This document shows, in pieces, positions 36,145 to 45,081 of a stretch of DNA of 54,855 nucleotides. The stretch comes from Deltaproteobacteria bacterium (GTDB lineage Bacteria; Myxococcota_A; Polyangia; JAAYKL01). A program made the translations under genes and the position numbers. The notes below the pieces were generated by a model. The model saw only the letters and a program-made list of their open reading frames with translations. It was not told where the DNA came from and made no database searches. Each line of letters starts with the position of its first letter. Positions within the stretch are counted from its first letter, which is position 1. The stretch is from contig JAFGQN010000113.1 of assembly GCA_016935665.1 (NCBI GenBank), positions 1 through 54,855 on the forward strand, in the 5' to 3' direction.

Positions 36145-37239
36145 ATGATAATTGGCGTGCCCAAAGAAGTGAAATCCGATGAATACCGAGTGGGATTACT
36201 CCCCGTCGGTGCAAAACTGCTGGTACAGGACGGACATACAGTTCTGATAGAAAAAAATGCTGGTTTGGGAAGTGGCTATCCGGACGAAGACTACCTCCGC
36301 GAGGGCGCGAGAGTTATTGATTCGCCCAAAGACATTTTTGGAGAGGCGGATCTGGTGGTCAAAGTGAAAGAGCCCCAGCCGGTTGAAATTCCACTGCTTC
36401 AGGATGGACAGATACTGTTTACGTACTTCCACTTTGCCAGCTCGCAAACACTCACTGAAGCGTGTCTCAACGCCGGGATTTCAGCTGTTGCATACGAAAC
36501 CCTTGAAGACGCGCGCGGGCAATTGCCACTGCTCACACCCATGAGTGAGGTTGCCGGCAAAATGAGCGTGCAGGAAGGGGCGCGCTGTCTGGAGAAACAT
36601 CGAGGGGGCCGTGGTATATTACTGGGAGGTGTCGCTGGCGTCAAACCCGCCAATGTATTGATACTCGGCGGCGGTGTTGTTGGAACCAATGCCGCATGGG
36701 TTGCCGCCGGCATGGGCGCCGCCGTCATTGTAATGGATGTTAATCTCGATAGATTGCGTCAATTGGAAGATATTATGCCTGCCAATGTGACCACGGTTTT
36801 TTCGGATCCCCATGCCATCGCATATCACAGCCGCTACGCAGACCTGGTCATTGGCGCCGTGTTGATTCCCGGTGGAAAGGCGCCGCGCCTGATAACCCAC
36901 GATATGTTGCGGGATATGAAAAACGGCGCCGTACTGGTGGACGTGGCCATTGACCAGGGGGGATGTTTCGAAACCAGTCGCCCCACCACCCATGGAGAAC
37001 CCACATATATTGAGGAAGGTGTTGTGCACTACTGTGTGGCCAATATTCCAGGCGCCGTCAGTCGTACCAGTGCTCAGGCACTATGCCACGCTACGCTGCC
37101 CTATTGCCGGGAGTTGGCAGCGGAGGGGCTGGACAAATTTCTGGGAAAATCATCGGGCTACAGAAAATCGCTGAATTTGCGCAGTGGTGAAATAACCCTG
37201 CCTGGCGTGGCCAAAGCGTTTCCCGACCTCTCGCGATAG
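36145..37239 (+). CDS. ald: Alanine dehydrogenase
   Basis: ATG 36145 follows AGGGAGA at proper spacing; a GTG two codons earlier is too close to it. The 364-residue length fits the family. The N-terminal domain has IGVPKEVKSDEYRVGL with Arg15, KVKEPQP with Lys75, and FTYFHFAS with His96, matching the substrate and catalytic residues of known alanine dehydrogenases position for position. The NAD-binding Rossmann motif is ILGGGVVGTNAAWVAAGMGA, followed by DVNLDRL, and later VDVAIDQGGCFETSRPTTH. The enzyme interconverts alanine and pyruvate plus ammonia with NAD in the cytoplasm. It stands alone, with a divergent neighbour upstream. Confidence 0.97.
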   Translation: MIIGVPKEVKSDEYRVGLLPVGAKLLVQDGHTVLIEKNAGLGSGYPDEDYLREGARVIDSPKDIFGEADLVVKVKEPQPVEIPLLQDGQILFTYFHFASSQTLTEACLNAGISAVAYETLEDARGQLPLLTPMSEVAGKMSVQEGARCLEKHRGGRGILLGGVAGVKPANVLILGGGVVGTNAAWVAAGMGAAVIVMDVNLDRLRQLEDIMPANVTTVFSDPHAIAYHSRYADLVIGAVLIPGGKAPRLITHDMLRDMKNGAVLVDVAIDQGGCFETSRPTTHGEPTYIEEGVVHYCVANIPGAVSRTSAQALCHATLPYCRELAAEGLDKFLGKSSGYRKSLNLRSGEITLPGVAKAFPDLSR

Positions 37240-37462
37240 CGGATCATTCTCACAAATGCAATTTTGAATATGCAAATGCTTCGAAAACAAATTTTACTAA
37301 TGGTAAAAAAAACCGTTTACATCAAAAAAAGCACCCACGAGATGATCAATTTCCGTTATAATCGGGGAAATTCATTTTTTCAGCATTTCCTGAAAGAATC
37401 GGATTGCCCTGACCAATAATATTCACCGCCGCACAGCTGCGATGAACCAAGGAGTACGGGTC

Positions 37463-37768
37463 ATGAAAGGCAAATTTCCCAATACCTACTTCCCAGACAA
37501 CTGCCGCGACGAGTCCGCTGTTCTTATTGAAGCCACTGCTTCATCCATCAACAATCTGAATCAACCCCTCACCTCTTTACTGGGTATGTTTTCACTCTTC
37601 AAAAGACGCGTATCCGGACAGACACCAGAGGTTCTCGAACTGGTGGAACGCATGGAGGCCGAAGTGGAACGAATGGCGCTGCTCACTCGAAAACTAAATC
37701 GGATAACGGATGACACCGCCCGCACCGACGTTTTCCGCCAAAGAATATCGTCCGAGAACAACCGATAG
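37463..37768 (+). CDS. Small orphan HisKA-like (DHp) protein lacking the phospho-accepting His
   Basis: ATG 37463 is preferred over ATG 37442 because AAGGAG lies nine bases before it. The product has 101 residues. The stretch SSINNLNQPLTSLLGMFSLF, then VLELVERMEAEVERMALLTR, closely follows a histidine-kinase dimerisation hairpin, where HELNQPLT is typical. Here Asn30 stands in place of His. No ATPase domain follows: the frame stops after SSENNR and the next 340 bases show no HATPase motif in other frames. It could be a dimerisation antagonist or scaffold for a kinase encoded elsewhere, or a decayed kinase piece. The good ribosome binding site favours a real small protein. Confidence 0.6.
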   Translation: MKGKFPNTYFPDNCRDESAVLIEATASSINNLNQPLTSLLGMFSLFKRRVSGQTPEVLELVERMEAEVERMALLTRKLNRITDDTARTDVFRQRISSENNR

Positions 37769-38108
37769 CTCAGTTCGTAACGACAACGAACCAATTGCGC
37801 AGTTGGAGACGAGCATCACGGTTGGGTTTGAAGCACTGCAAGAAAAAAGCTCCCAGGGATCAATGTTTCCATGGCGCCAAACGACTGTTCCAAATATCTC
37901 CAGGGGCCTGGAGCTATTGCGCTTAACCACCTTTCACAATCCAATGCAGACAACGCTATCGCATCAACCATTGTTAAGGCGTTGTTATTACTGAGACAGT
38001 TGTTCAGTTTGTGCTACGCCTTTGTGGAACTGTTTCAATAATCGTTGATAATCAGTGGAGAAAAACGCCTGTAAAAAAGATGAATGACAACCGCCAAAAT
38101 GGCAACTG
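37769..38108. other. Spacer between convergent genes
   Basis: A 340-base stretch with no recognisable gene. An open frame on the plus strand (37710-37994) has no motif, and I regard it as chance or as decayed extension of the HisKA-like gene. No clear terminator hairpin was found. Confidence 0.45.
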
Positions 38109-39764
38109 TCAGAAAAGACCTTCTACGGGTAAAGGAGAAGCGTTTACACGATAATCAGATCCGAAATTTCCATTCCCCAGCTGACCATATTCATTGGACC
38201 CCCAGCATTTGGGTATATGGTCGCCTTTGACCAGAACGCAAGTGAAGTGAGCACCCGTTATTACTGTGTCAACGTTACTTAAGTCATGATTTTTCACAGG
38301 CAAATATTCGAAATCGTGATCAGGCGGCGCCCCCAATTGACCAGTACTGTTAACTCCCCAACAGGACAAATTGCTGCCATCGCTATCCTGTAATATACAT
38401 GTATGCCACTGTGACAGAGAAATTTGGGTAACGCCGGTTATTGAGGGAAGTTTATTAAACCATTTATAATCGTAACCAGAAGCATCTGGGTTCATGCCGA
38501 TTTGTCCGTACCTGTTATATCCCCAGCAGTAAACGTCTTTGTTGGTCAGTGCTGCACAGGCCTGGCCACCAGACATTCCCATATGTTCTATTGTATCGGG
38601 TAGTCCAAGAAGAATAGGATCCATGGATTGGTTTTCATCACATGAGGGTCCAAGTTGTCCTGTATGATTTCGTCCCCAGCAGCTTGCGGTATTGTCTTCG
38701 TGAATCACGCAATAACTGGCGTCTGATGCAAATATTTTTTTTGCATTCAAGACCTTTTCAGCTTCCCCGGGAGTATGTGAATATGTGCTGTCTGATGTAC
38801 TGAACCCGAGTTGAAAAAATGTGTTATCCCCCCAGCATTTTACTTTTTTGTCACTCAGGAGTGCACATACTGATGCGGCGCCAATCGCCAAATCAATGGC
38901 CTGTTCAATATCGCTGACAAGAACTGGAGTGCTGCTGGCTGGCAGGGAACCTGGGCCAACTCCAAGCTGACCGAACATGTTGTCTCCCCAGCATTTCACC
39001 TTTCCTTCGTCAACAATGGCGCAAGTGTGCTGGCCTGCCGGTGTCGACTTAATCATTGATACATTTGACAATTCCGACACTTGTTTAAAACCTGGACTAA
39101 ACTCTGATTTAAACTCGCTGCAACCAAGTTGCAATTTGTTATTTCGGCCCACACAATACACGGTGTCATTACTAAGGAGATAACAGATATGAAATTCTCC
39201 AGCCGCCATTTGTTTGACAAACAGGTCGCAGTCTTTATGGGGAGAGGCAGGATTATCTGTGTATCCGCCCCTGCAAGACTGTACGGCACACGTGCCCCTT
39301 ATGCAGGTTGCCTCTGCCATATTCGCGGGCAACGTATTGTGAAATTCGGGCCATAGTTCAACCATTTCTTCACAGTTGTTGGCACATGCGCCGCAATTCT
39401 TCACATTATCCAGGACGCAATTATTGGTGTCACTCGTATCGGCGGTATCACTCGTGTCGGCGGTATCACTCGTATCACCAGTATCGCTCGTGTCGGCGGT
39501 ATCGCTCGTATCACCAGTATCGTTCGTGTCGCTCGTGTCGGCGGTATCGCTCGTATCACCAGTATCGCTCGTGTCAATGCCGCCAGTTTCTGTTAGATGT
39601 TCCGTCCCTATTGAATCAGTGACATTATTCGAAGAAACTCTATTCTGTGTGTCAGTTTCAGAATCCATGGTTACAGATACTGGAGACAGACAGCCAAATA
39701 TCAGCAGCGTCAAACATATATAGGCAATGCCCAATTTGAAGGAGAATATTTCTTTGATCCTCAT
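38109..39764 (-). CDS. RCC1-repeat lipoprotein with (DTSDTADTSDT) linker
   Basis: Of several in-frame starts, ATG 39764 gives the best lipoprotein signal (FKLGIAYICLTLLIFGC). The product has 551 residues. A linker of perfect DTSDTADTSDTxDTGD units, about residues 50-115, is encoded by a tandem 9/18-base DNA repeat (about 39427-39580). Next comes a small Cys motif (NCGACANNCEE) common in Myxococcota lipoproteins. Seven RCC1-type blades follow, each with a core such as VKCWGDNMFGQLGVG, ASCWGRNHTGQLG, VYCWGYNRYGQIG or PKCWGSNEYGQLGNG. This makes a seven-bladed beta-propeller, presumably a surface-displayed binding module. The gene is divergent from the trypsin-like lipoprotein gene. Confidence 0.88.
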   Translation of the reverse strand: MRIKEIFSFKLGIAYICLTLLIFGCLSPVSVTMDSETDTQNRVSSNNVTDSIGTEHLTETGGIDTSDTGDTSDTADTSDTNDTGDTSDTADTSDTGDTSDTADTSDTADTSDTNNCVLDNVKNCGACANNCEEMVELWPEFHNTLPANMAEATCIRGTCAVQSCRGGYTDNPASPHKDCDLFVKQMAAGEFHICYLLSNDTVYCVGRNNKLQLGCSEFKSEFSPGFKQVSELSNVSMIKSTPAGQHTCAIVDEGKVKCWGDNMFGQLGVGPGSLPASSTPVLVSDIEQAIDLAIGAASVCALLSDKKVKCWGDNTFFQLGFSTSDSTYSHTPGEAEKVLNAKKIFASDASYCVIHEDNTASCWGRNHTGQLGPSCDENQSMDPILLGLPDTIEHMGMSGGQACAALTNKDVYCWGYNRYGQIGMNPDASGYDYKWFNKLPSITGVTQISLSQWHTCILQDSDGSNLSCWGVNSTGQLGAPPDHDFEYLPVKNHDLSNVDTVITGAHFTCVLVKGDHIPKCWGSNEYGQLGNGNFGSDYRVNASPLPVEGLF

Positions 39765-40298
39765 AATCATCTGTAATAACATAGCTTTAACTGTGGTACT
39801 CATTACGCCCTTCCCTGATATGCAAATACGTATAAAAAAATCGTCATTAGTACAGCTCGCAGTAATTTGTCACTGCTTTTTGAAAGCTTCTCATGATTTT
39901 GAAATCATAGACACATTTTACTTTAAATACCGGAAATACCGGAAAAAATTTTTGAACCATTTCGAACCATTTCTAAAAAGCCTTGTGTCACGTTAATTGT
40001 GTTCCAGATCACAGCAAGGTGTTACTTCAAATAGTAAAAGTTACAGAGTTTATCCCTTTCAAATAGTTGTGCCAAACATCTTGCGCTAAGAAAATTCCCA
40101 TAAAATCGCACAGTTATTCATAAAGGGGGACTGACGACATCTCAGTCGCACAGCTGGCATGTAAATCGCAAAAGATCTGCGTCAAGCGAAAAGCAAACCC
40201 TTTATCATTGTGTTTAATAAAATGAAATAGACTCAAAATTCGACCATTTTAAACGAGTCGCTACAAACGTAGCGCTTGTTTTGCTCAGGAGGTTAAAA
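39765..40298. other. Divergent promoter region between RCC1 and protease lipoprotein genes
   Basis: 534 AT-rich bases with no credible gene. It contains two tandem direct-repeat pairs (39927-39973) and, at its right end, the AGGAGG ribosome binding site of the protease gene (40287-40292). It must hold both promoters, but I cannot place them confidently. Confidence 0.5.
39927..39973. promoter_or_regulatory. Paired tandem direct repeats in a divergent promoter region
   Basis: ATACCGGAA occurs twice without a gap at 39927-39944. GAACCATTTC occurs twice without a gap at 39954-39973, nine bases further on. Two perfect adjacent duplications in a promoter spacer suggest protein-binding sites, though slippage duplications are possible. 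Confidence 0.35.
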
Positions 40299-42113
40299 TT
40301 GAAAAAAAACAAATTACTAAAATTGGTAGCAATCGCTGCGTTACTGAGTGTTGCCTGTACAGAATCGGAAATGATTCGAATGGACAACCAGCGCCATCCA
40401 AAGCAGGAAGTGTATAATGGTGATGTTATTACTTCGGACACTGATACCGATGTAAACAATAAGTGGCTTTCGCTTAAAAACGCAGTAGTTGGGATCAACG
40501 AAATCACTAGTTCAATAGCGGGTGGAACAGGTCTACTGGTTGGGCCAAGACTGGTTTTGACGGCAGCGCACGTTGGCAGCCATTGCGCCAATAATCCAGA
40601 TGGAAATGATTGCTGGTTCAATGACGAAAAACAATCATGTGTTTCAGACCTTGGCGTATTTGTTGGCAATGACAGCCGCCCATGGGCGAGACTGGAAACA
40701 TTGAATGTGGTGGATGAAATCGAACATCCCAACTATTGTGGTACCGGATATAGTGGCAACGGGCCAGACCTTGGATTTTGGGTGTTGCAACATCCTCCTG
40801 TCAATGCATTGCCGTATACCGGTGGTTTCGAAGGAAACAAAGAAATCAGCTGGAGTACGCCAATGGATTTTTATGGATTTGGCACAGAACAAAGTATCGT
40901 CGACGGACCTCTTAGACGTGCCGAATGTGTACGCTCGTCAAATACAATAATGAGCGATCGCGGTATGTCTTTTGAGATGTCCTGCCAGAACGCGGCTGGC
41001 GGGGACGCCAATGGAGAATTGGGAGACTCTGGCGGACCTGTCTTTGATAGCAATTATGAAGTTGTTGGATTACATTCAGGAAGTCCTGGATTAATAGATA
41101 GTAAAGTCATTGATTACGGATCCATCGACGCTGTTGTTGGTGACAATTATGCATCATGGATTGAAGACATGAGAGACGCTTACGAAACAGAGTTGATTAC
41201 CGGCGATTTCAATGGGGATGGCATGGGCGATTTGCTGCATTACAACAGAAATGACAGAGGCAGCTGGATAGACCTGTCTCCTTCTTCTACAGAATTTCCA
41301 AACGGTACAAATTTTCAAACCTTCAACTGGTGCACAAATGACCTGATGGTCGGTGATTTCAACAATGATGATCGTGATGATATCCTCTGCAATCGGGGGG
41401 ACCGCATTTTTGTGATTTTGGCCAAACCGAACGGTGGATTCGTTGGAGGAATATTCGATTGGTTTGATGTTGCCTGCGACGGAGACCTTCACGTTGGTGA
41501 CTTCAATGGCGATGGATATGATGACCTGTATTGTCGGGAGGGCTCGTCACGGTCCATCAATTTAAACAACGGGAACTTCTACACAGCATTTGACGGTGGG
41601 TGGGGGTGGATTGAAACTAACAATTGGTGTGGAACTGGAGAGCTGTTTTTCCAGGATATCAATGATGACGACAGAACAGACATCGCCTGCTGGCTGCCTG
41701 GTACTGCAGTATATGTGGACTATGCAACATCTGCCGGCGATTTCTCGGGAATCCATATCAGAATGGGCAGTGGATGGTGTGGAGGTGAAACCCAATTGCG
41801 GGACATCAAGGATCTGAACGGCGATGGACGGGCCGATTTGTACTGTCGCTGGCCGGGTGGCCATAAAACATACATCGAGTGGGCAGGTACAGATACTAAC
41901 CAGCCATTTGATTTCGCTGGATACTGGACCAGTTTAGGATTCTTCTGGTGTGACGGCAGTGAACAGGTTCAATTTATTGATGACATGGATGGCGACGGCG
42001 AGGCAGATGCAGTGTGTTATCACCCGCCCACCGCGAAAACATTGATTGAACCCCATCATGAGTCATCTCATTTCAACGGCGCTTCCTATTTTAAAATTCC
42101 GGATCTGTGGTGA
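40299..42113 (+). CDS. Trypsin-like serine protease lipoprotein with FG-GAP/VCBS-type repeats
   Basis: TTG 40299 is chosen because AGGAGG lies six bases upstream and the signal (KLLKLVAIAALLSVAC, Cys20) then begins at once. The product has 604 residues. The S1 peptidase domain (about 60-295) has catalytic His91 in VLTAAHVG, Asp157 in GNGPDLGFWVL and Ser244 in GELGDSGGPVF, so the triad is complete. The C-terminal half has calcium-type FG-GAP repeats: GDFNGDGMGDLLHY, GDFNNDDRDDILC, GDFNGDGYDDLYC, DINDDDRTDIACW, DLNGDGRADLYC, DMDGDGEADAVC. This combination gives an anchored extracellular protease with a beta-propeller-like targeting domain. Confidence 0.92.
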   Translation: MKKNKLLKLVAIAALLSVACTESEMIRMDNQRHPKQEVYNGDVITSDTDTDVNNKWLSLKNAVVGINEITSSIAGGTGLLVGPRLVLTAAHVGSHCANNPDGNDCWFNDEKQSCVSDLGVFVGNDSRPWARLETLNVVDEIEHPNYCGTGYSGNGPDLGFWVLQHPPVNALPYTGGFEGNKEISWSTPMDFYGFGTEQSIVDGPLRRAECVRSSNTIMSDRGMSFEMSCQNAAGGDANGELGDSGGPVFDSNYEVVGLHSGSPGLIDSKVIDYGSIDAVVGDNYASWIEDMRDAYETELITGDFNGDGMGDLLHYNRNDRGSWIDLSPSSTEFPNGTNFQTFNWCTNDLMVGDFNNDDRDDILCNRGDRIFVILAKPNGGFVGGIFDWFDVACDGDLHVGDFNGDGYDDLYCREGSSRSINLNNGNFYTAFDGGWGWIETNNWCGTGELFFQDINDDDRTDIACWLPGTAVYVDYATSAGDFSGIHIRMGSGWCGGETQLRDIKDLNGDGRADLYCRWPGGHKTYIEWAGTDTNQPFDFAGYWTSLGFFWCDGSEQVQFIDDMDGDGEADAVCYHPPTAKTLIEPHHESSHFNGASYFKIPDLW

Positions 42114-42207
42114 ACCCGTCAATTCCGCATCTATTCATTGATAGGTACATTTCCCTGTTCCCGCAATTCAATTTTTACATTCTGTGAAGCAGCGCTCAAA
42201 TTCAGGT

Positions 42208-42257
42208 GAAAAATCACACTGTCCAGGTATAAAGCTCGACAGAAAGTGTGATTTTTC
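42208..42257. repeat. 13-base perfect inverted repeat downstream of the protease gene
   Basis: GAAAAATCACACT at 42208-42220 is the exact reverse complement of AGTGTGATTTTTC at 42245-42257, with a 24-base loop. It lies between the stop of the protease gene and the signal peptide of the next gene. It could act as a terminator, an operator or an mRNA structure. Confidence 0.5.
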
Positions 42258-42352
42258 CAAAAAAACGATATAAGCTCTCGTTTCAAAAAAAATCAAACAC
42301 AGGATGCAATGACAAAAAATATGTGAATTACCGAGAAGTGACGCGGATATCA

Positions 42353-43570
42353 ATGCTACTGTTAAAATCTGATTATAAGTTCAAAATGATGGTTCAATTT
42401 ATTATTTGCAGTATTCTTTTTACTCTGCTTGGTTTTGTCAATATAAGCCAGGCGGACGATATCAATGTCGAAAAGGATGCTGCAAGACTGTTTGAGAAAG
42501 GAGTTGTTTTCTTTAGAGATGAAAACTATCCGGCCGCTTTGTCTTTTTTTCAACAGTCGTATTTATTAAATGCCAAAGCCTCAGTGTTGTACAACATAGC
42601 AATGTGTTACAAAGCGCAATATCGCTATGTGGATGCGATCGCGCATTTTGAAAAATTCATCGATTTACAGATGGAAGAATCTCTTGAACTGGACAGGGCC
42701 AGACAGGAATTGGAGTATCTGAAATCGCAGCTTGGAATTTTTTCACTTCTGGGCGTTCCCAAAAAAGCGGTTGTCCGCCTGAACGGCCGAGAGCTGGATA
42801 CATACGCCCTCGTTAAACTTGACCCCGGCTCTTATTATCTCAATGTGACTGCCAGTGGATTCGAAGAGTATAAACTCCAGTTTTCAATAGATGCCGGAGA
42901 GGAGCTTGTCAGGGAAGTCACACTAATTCAAAAAAAGGGCATTCTTTCGGTGAACTGCGACCTTCAAAAAGTAAGTATCTGGATTAATGAAAAATTTATG
43001 GGAAATTGTCCGCTCAACACCAGCCTGACTCCGGGGAAGGTGTATTTTAAGGCGGAGGCACAGGGATGGAAACCATACACAAAAGTCGTGGATATTGTAC
43101 CAGGAGAAAAACTGTCATTTTTTGTATCATTTGCCACGGAAGGCAATATGCGAACATCGACAGATAAAAACGTGCAGCAACCAATCCCAAATTCTCCGTT
43201 GCGTACTGGGCCGGACACCACAACCACGCGGGCAAAAAAATTTGGACCGCTTCGCGTTGCGGGACTTGTGACCACGACGACAGGGGCATTGGGAGTGGCA
43301 TTGGGTTTGGCATTTCTAATCAAAGGAGAAATCAATCAAGCCAGGATAGAAGAATCAAATGACCAGCAGGCCAGGCTTGAATACAATCAAAAAGTGTTGC
43401 CGTTGAATCTTGCATTCATAGCCAGTGGTCTTATCGCCGGCTCTGTGACACTGGTAACAGGGTTGACACTGTTAAAAATCAATCGCAAAAGAAATCGCGA
43501 AAAAGCTCCCAATCACGTAAACGTAAGTCGCTTTCAATTGTCCCCAATGAGTATGAGTGTTCGTTTCTGA
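42353..43570 (+). CDS. Exported TPR and double-PEGA membrane protein
   Basis: The start is uncertain. ATG 42353 (used here) and ATG 42386 both lead into signal peptide MVQFIICSILFTLLGFVNISQA. A frame opening at 42248 lies inside an inverted repeat and is unlikely. The product has about 405 residues. TPR helices are DAARLFEKGVVFFRDENYPA, VLYNIAMCYKAQYRYVDAIA. Two PEGA-like modules follow (VPKKAVVRLNGRELD with LDPGSYYLNVTASGFEEYKL; VSIWINEKFMGNCPLN with TPGKVYFKAEAQGWKPYTK). Two C-terminal hydrophobic helices complete it. It is a paralogue of the gene at 12865, which has one PEGA unit. It sits next to an FHA regulator and a kinase, so a role in envelope signalling is possible. Confidence 0.8.
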   Translation: MLLLKSDYKFKMMVQFIICSILFTLLGFVNISQADDINVEKDAARLFEKGVVFFRDENYPAALSFFQQSYLLNAKASVLYNIAMCYKAQYRYVDAIAHFEKFIDLQMEESLELDRARQELEYLKSQLGIFSLLGVPKKAVVRLNGRELDTYALVKLDPGSYYLNVTASGFEEYKLQFSIDAGEELVREVTLIQKKGILSVNCDLQKVSIWINEKFMGNCPLNTSLTPGKVYFKAEAQGWKPYTKVVDIVPGEKLSFFVSFATEGNMRTSTDKNVQQPIPNSPLRTGPDTTTTRAKKFGPLRVAGLVTTTTGALGVALGLAFLIKGEINQARIEESNDQQARLEYNQKVLPLNLAFIASGLIAGSVTLVTGLTLLKINRKRNREKAPNHVNVSRFQLSPMSMSVRF

Positions 43571-43604
43571 AAGAGATGGATTTTTGTCATAGCAGAAACA
43601 GCTT

Positions 43605-44984
43605 TCATATTTTTAGCTGCCATTTTTCCGCATACACTTTAAGCCATCGTCGCGAGCATGAAATGCCGTATTTTTTCAGCATTCGTTCCGTTGCAGAAAA
43701 ATTCCCGTCGCACTTCCGAAACGCATCCGAAATAAACGCTCGATTGCGTTCATATTCGGAACGGTAAAGTTGGGACGAATCCGGCGGCGGCGTGACGGTG
43801 TTTCTCGAGAATACTGGACTTTTGGGAAAGCGTTGCTCGAATACACTGTCAATTGCCTGTTTTACATCCGAACTGTTCTTTATACGCGTTACAATGCGGT
43901 CGCACAGGTCGATGATGCCGCGGACGTTGTCAACTGAAAAACTATCCAGACACATGGCTTCAACATGAGAGCTGCCTAACTGTTTTAAAATCGATGTGCT
44001 GTCAAGCCGATGCTTTTCAGAAAACCGTTGCAGGATCGATTTGAAAATAGCTGGAATATCTGCACGGCGTTCTTCGAGTCCCCTTAGCTGAATAACCCGG
44101 CAGCGTGAATAGAGGTCCGGTGCGAGTCCGCAGAACTCCTCAGTAGCGTTGGACGCAAAAACAAATCTGACAGTAATCTTTCTGGGCGCGTTGTCCCCCA
44201 TTCGCGAAAACAGTCCGTCTTCCATTACGCGCAACAGCGACCGCTGCATCCGCATTGGCAGATTGTGAATTTCATCTAAAAACAGCACACCACCATCCGC
44301 CTGTTCGATAAGCCCCACCCTGGCCCCAACACTTGTAAACACCCTGGTTGCAACACCAAACAGGCTGGATGCGGCTTCTTCTTCCGATGAAAACCTCGCC
44401 ATATTCTGAGACACCATATGCATGGCGCCATATTGCTCGGAATACATTTGCGTCAACGCGTTGGCCGCCAGTTCCTTTCCACAGCCTGTTGGCCCACAAA
44501 TCAGAACATGACGTTCGGAAAACGCAGCTTCTTTTAACTGCTCCAGTAGATCGTGCTGCCAGAACTTTCCTTCTATTCCATAATTTCTAACAAAAGCCGG
44601 AGCCGTGAAGGAATTAGTATTTTGCTCAAAACAGAAAACCGTTTCACCCGCACGAATAATGCTACCTCTTGAAAGAGGCCTCTGCCCACGAACACGTTCA
44701 CCATTTACCCAGGTGCCATTAGTGCTGTTCAAATCTTCAAGAACGGCATTGTCTCCCTGTAAATCTATTCTGAAGTGCATTTTGGACAAGCGGCTGTCGC
44801 AAATAACCATACTGCAACTGGAGCTGCGGCCAACGGTAAATGGAGATTGAACGCGGGCCCGATCGGAAATATGTTCACCCAGCGGCGCATGACAAACAAA
44901 AATTCGAGATACCCGTTTGGAAGGTTCAAGACTCGCAGCGGCGTTTATTTCAGGCAAAGTAGTTGTTACTGTTTTGTTCTTCAC
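43605..44984 (-). CDS. FHA-AAA+ regulator of the sigma-54-activator family lacking GAFTGA
   Basis: The 459-residue product has an FHA domain at residues ~47-118 (FTVGRSSSCSMVI, LSKMHFRI, DLNSTNGTWVNGERV) that reads phosphothreonine. The AAA+ domain has Walker A GPTGCGKE (164-171) and Walker B GGVLFLDEIH (231-240). In typical activators GAFTGA lies between these; here the corresponding site reads RVFTSV (214-219), so direct sigma-54 remodelling is doubtful. The C-terminal helix-turn-helix (FISDAFRKCDGNFSATERML, then SRRWLKVYAEKW) is Fis-like. It is divergently transcribed from a Ser/Thr kinase gene, a natural phosphorylating partner. Confidence 0.88.
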   Translation of the reverse strand: MKNKTVTTTLPEINAAASLEPSKRVSRIFVCHAPLGEHISDRARVQSPFTVGRSSSCSMVICDSRLSKMHFRIDLQGDNAVLEDLNSTNGTWVNGERVRGQRPLSRGSIIRAGETVFCFEQNTNSFTAPAFVRNYGIEGKFWQHDLLEQLKEAAFSERHVLICGPTGCGKELAANALTQMYSEQYGAMHMVSQNMARFSSEEEAASSLFGVATRVFTSVGARVGLIEQADGGVLFLDEIHNLPMRMQRSLLRVMEDGLFSRMGDNAPRKITVRFVFASNATEEFCGLAPDLYSRCRVIQLRGLEERRADIPAIFKSILQRFSEKHRLDSTSILKQLGSSHVEAMCLDSFSVDNVRGIIDLCDRIVTRIKNSSDVKQAIDSVFEQRFPKSPVFSRNTVTPPPDSSQLYRSEYERNRAFISDAFRKCDGNFSATERMLKKYGISCSRRWLKVYAEKWQLKI

Positions 44985-45081
44985 TGGCGTATTGTAATGA
45001 CTTCATACTGGAGTGTATAGATTTTTTCGAAATGGTTTGGCATTAAAGATAACATCGGAATCTGCAGCGAAGGGACAAAAA

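Noticed and set aside
36139-36145. GTG as start of alanine dehydrogenase
   Set aside because: It is only one base from the AGGGAGAAG site; the ATG two codons later has normal spacing and matches family residue numbering.
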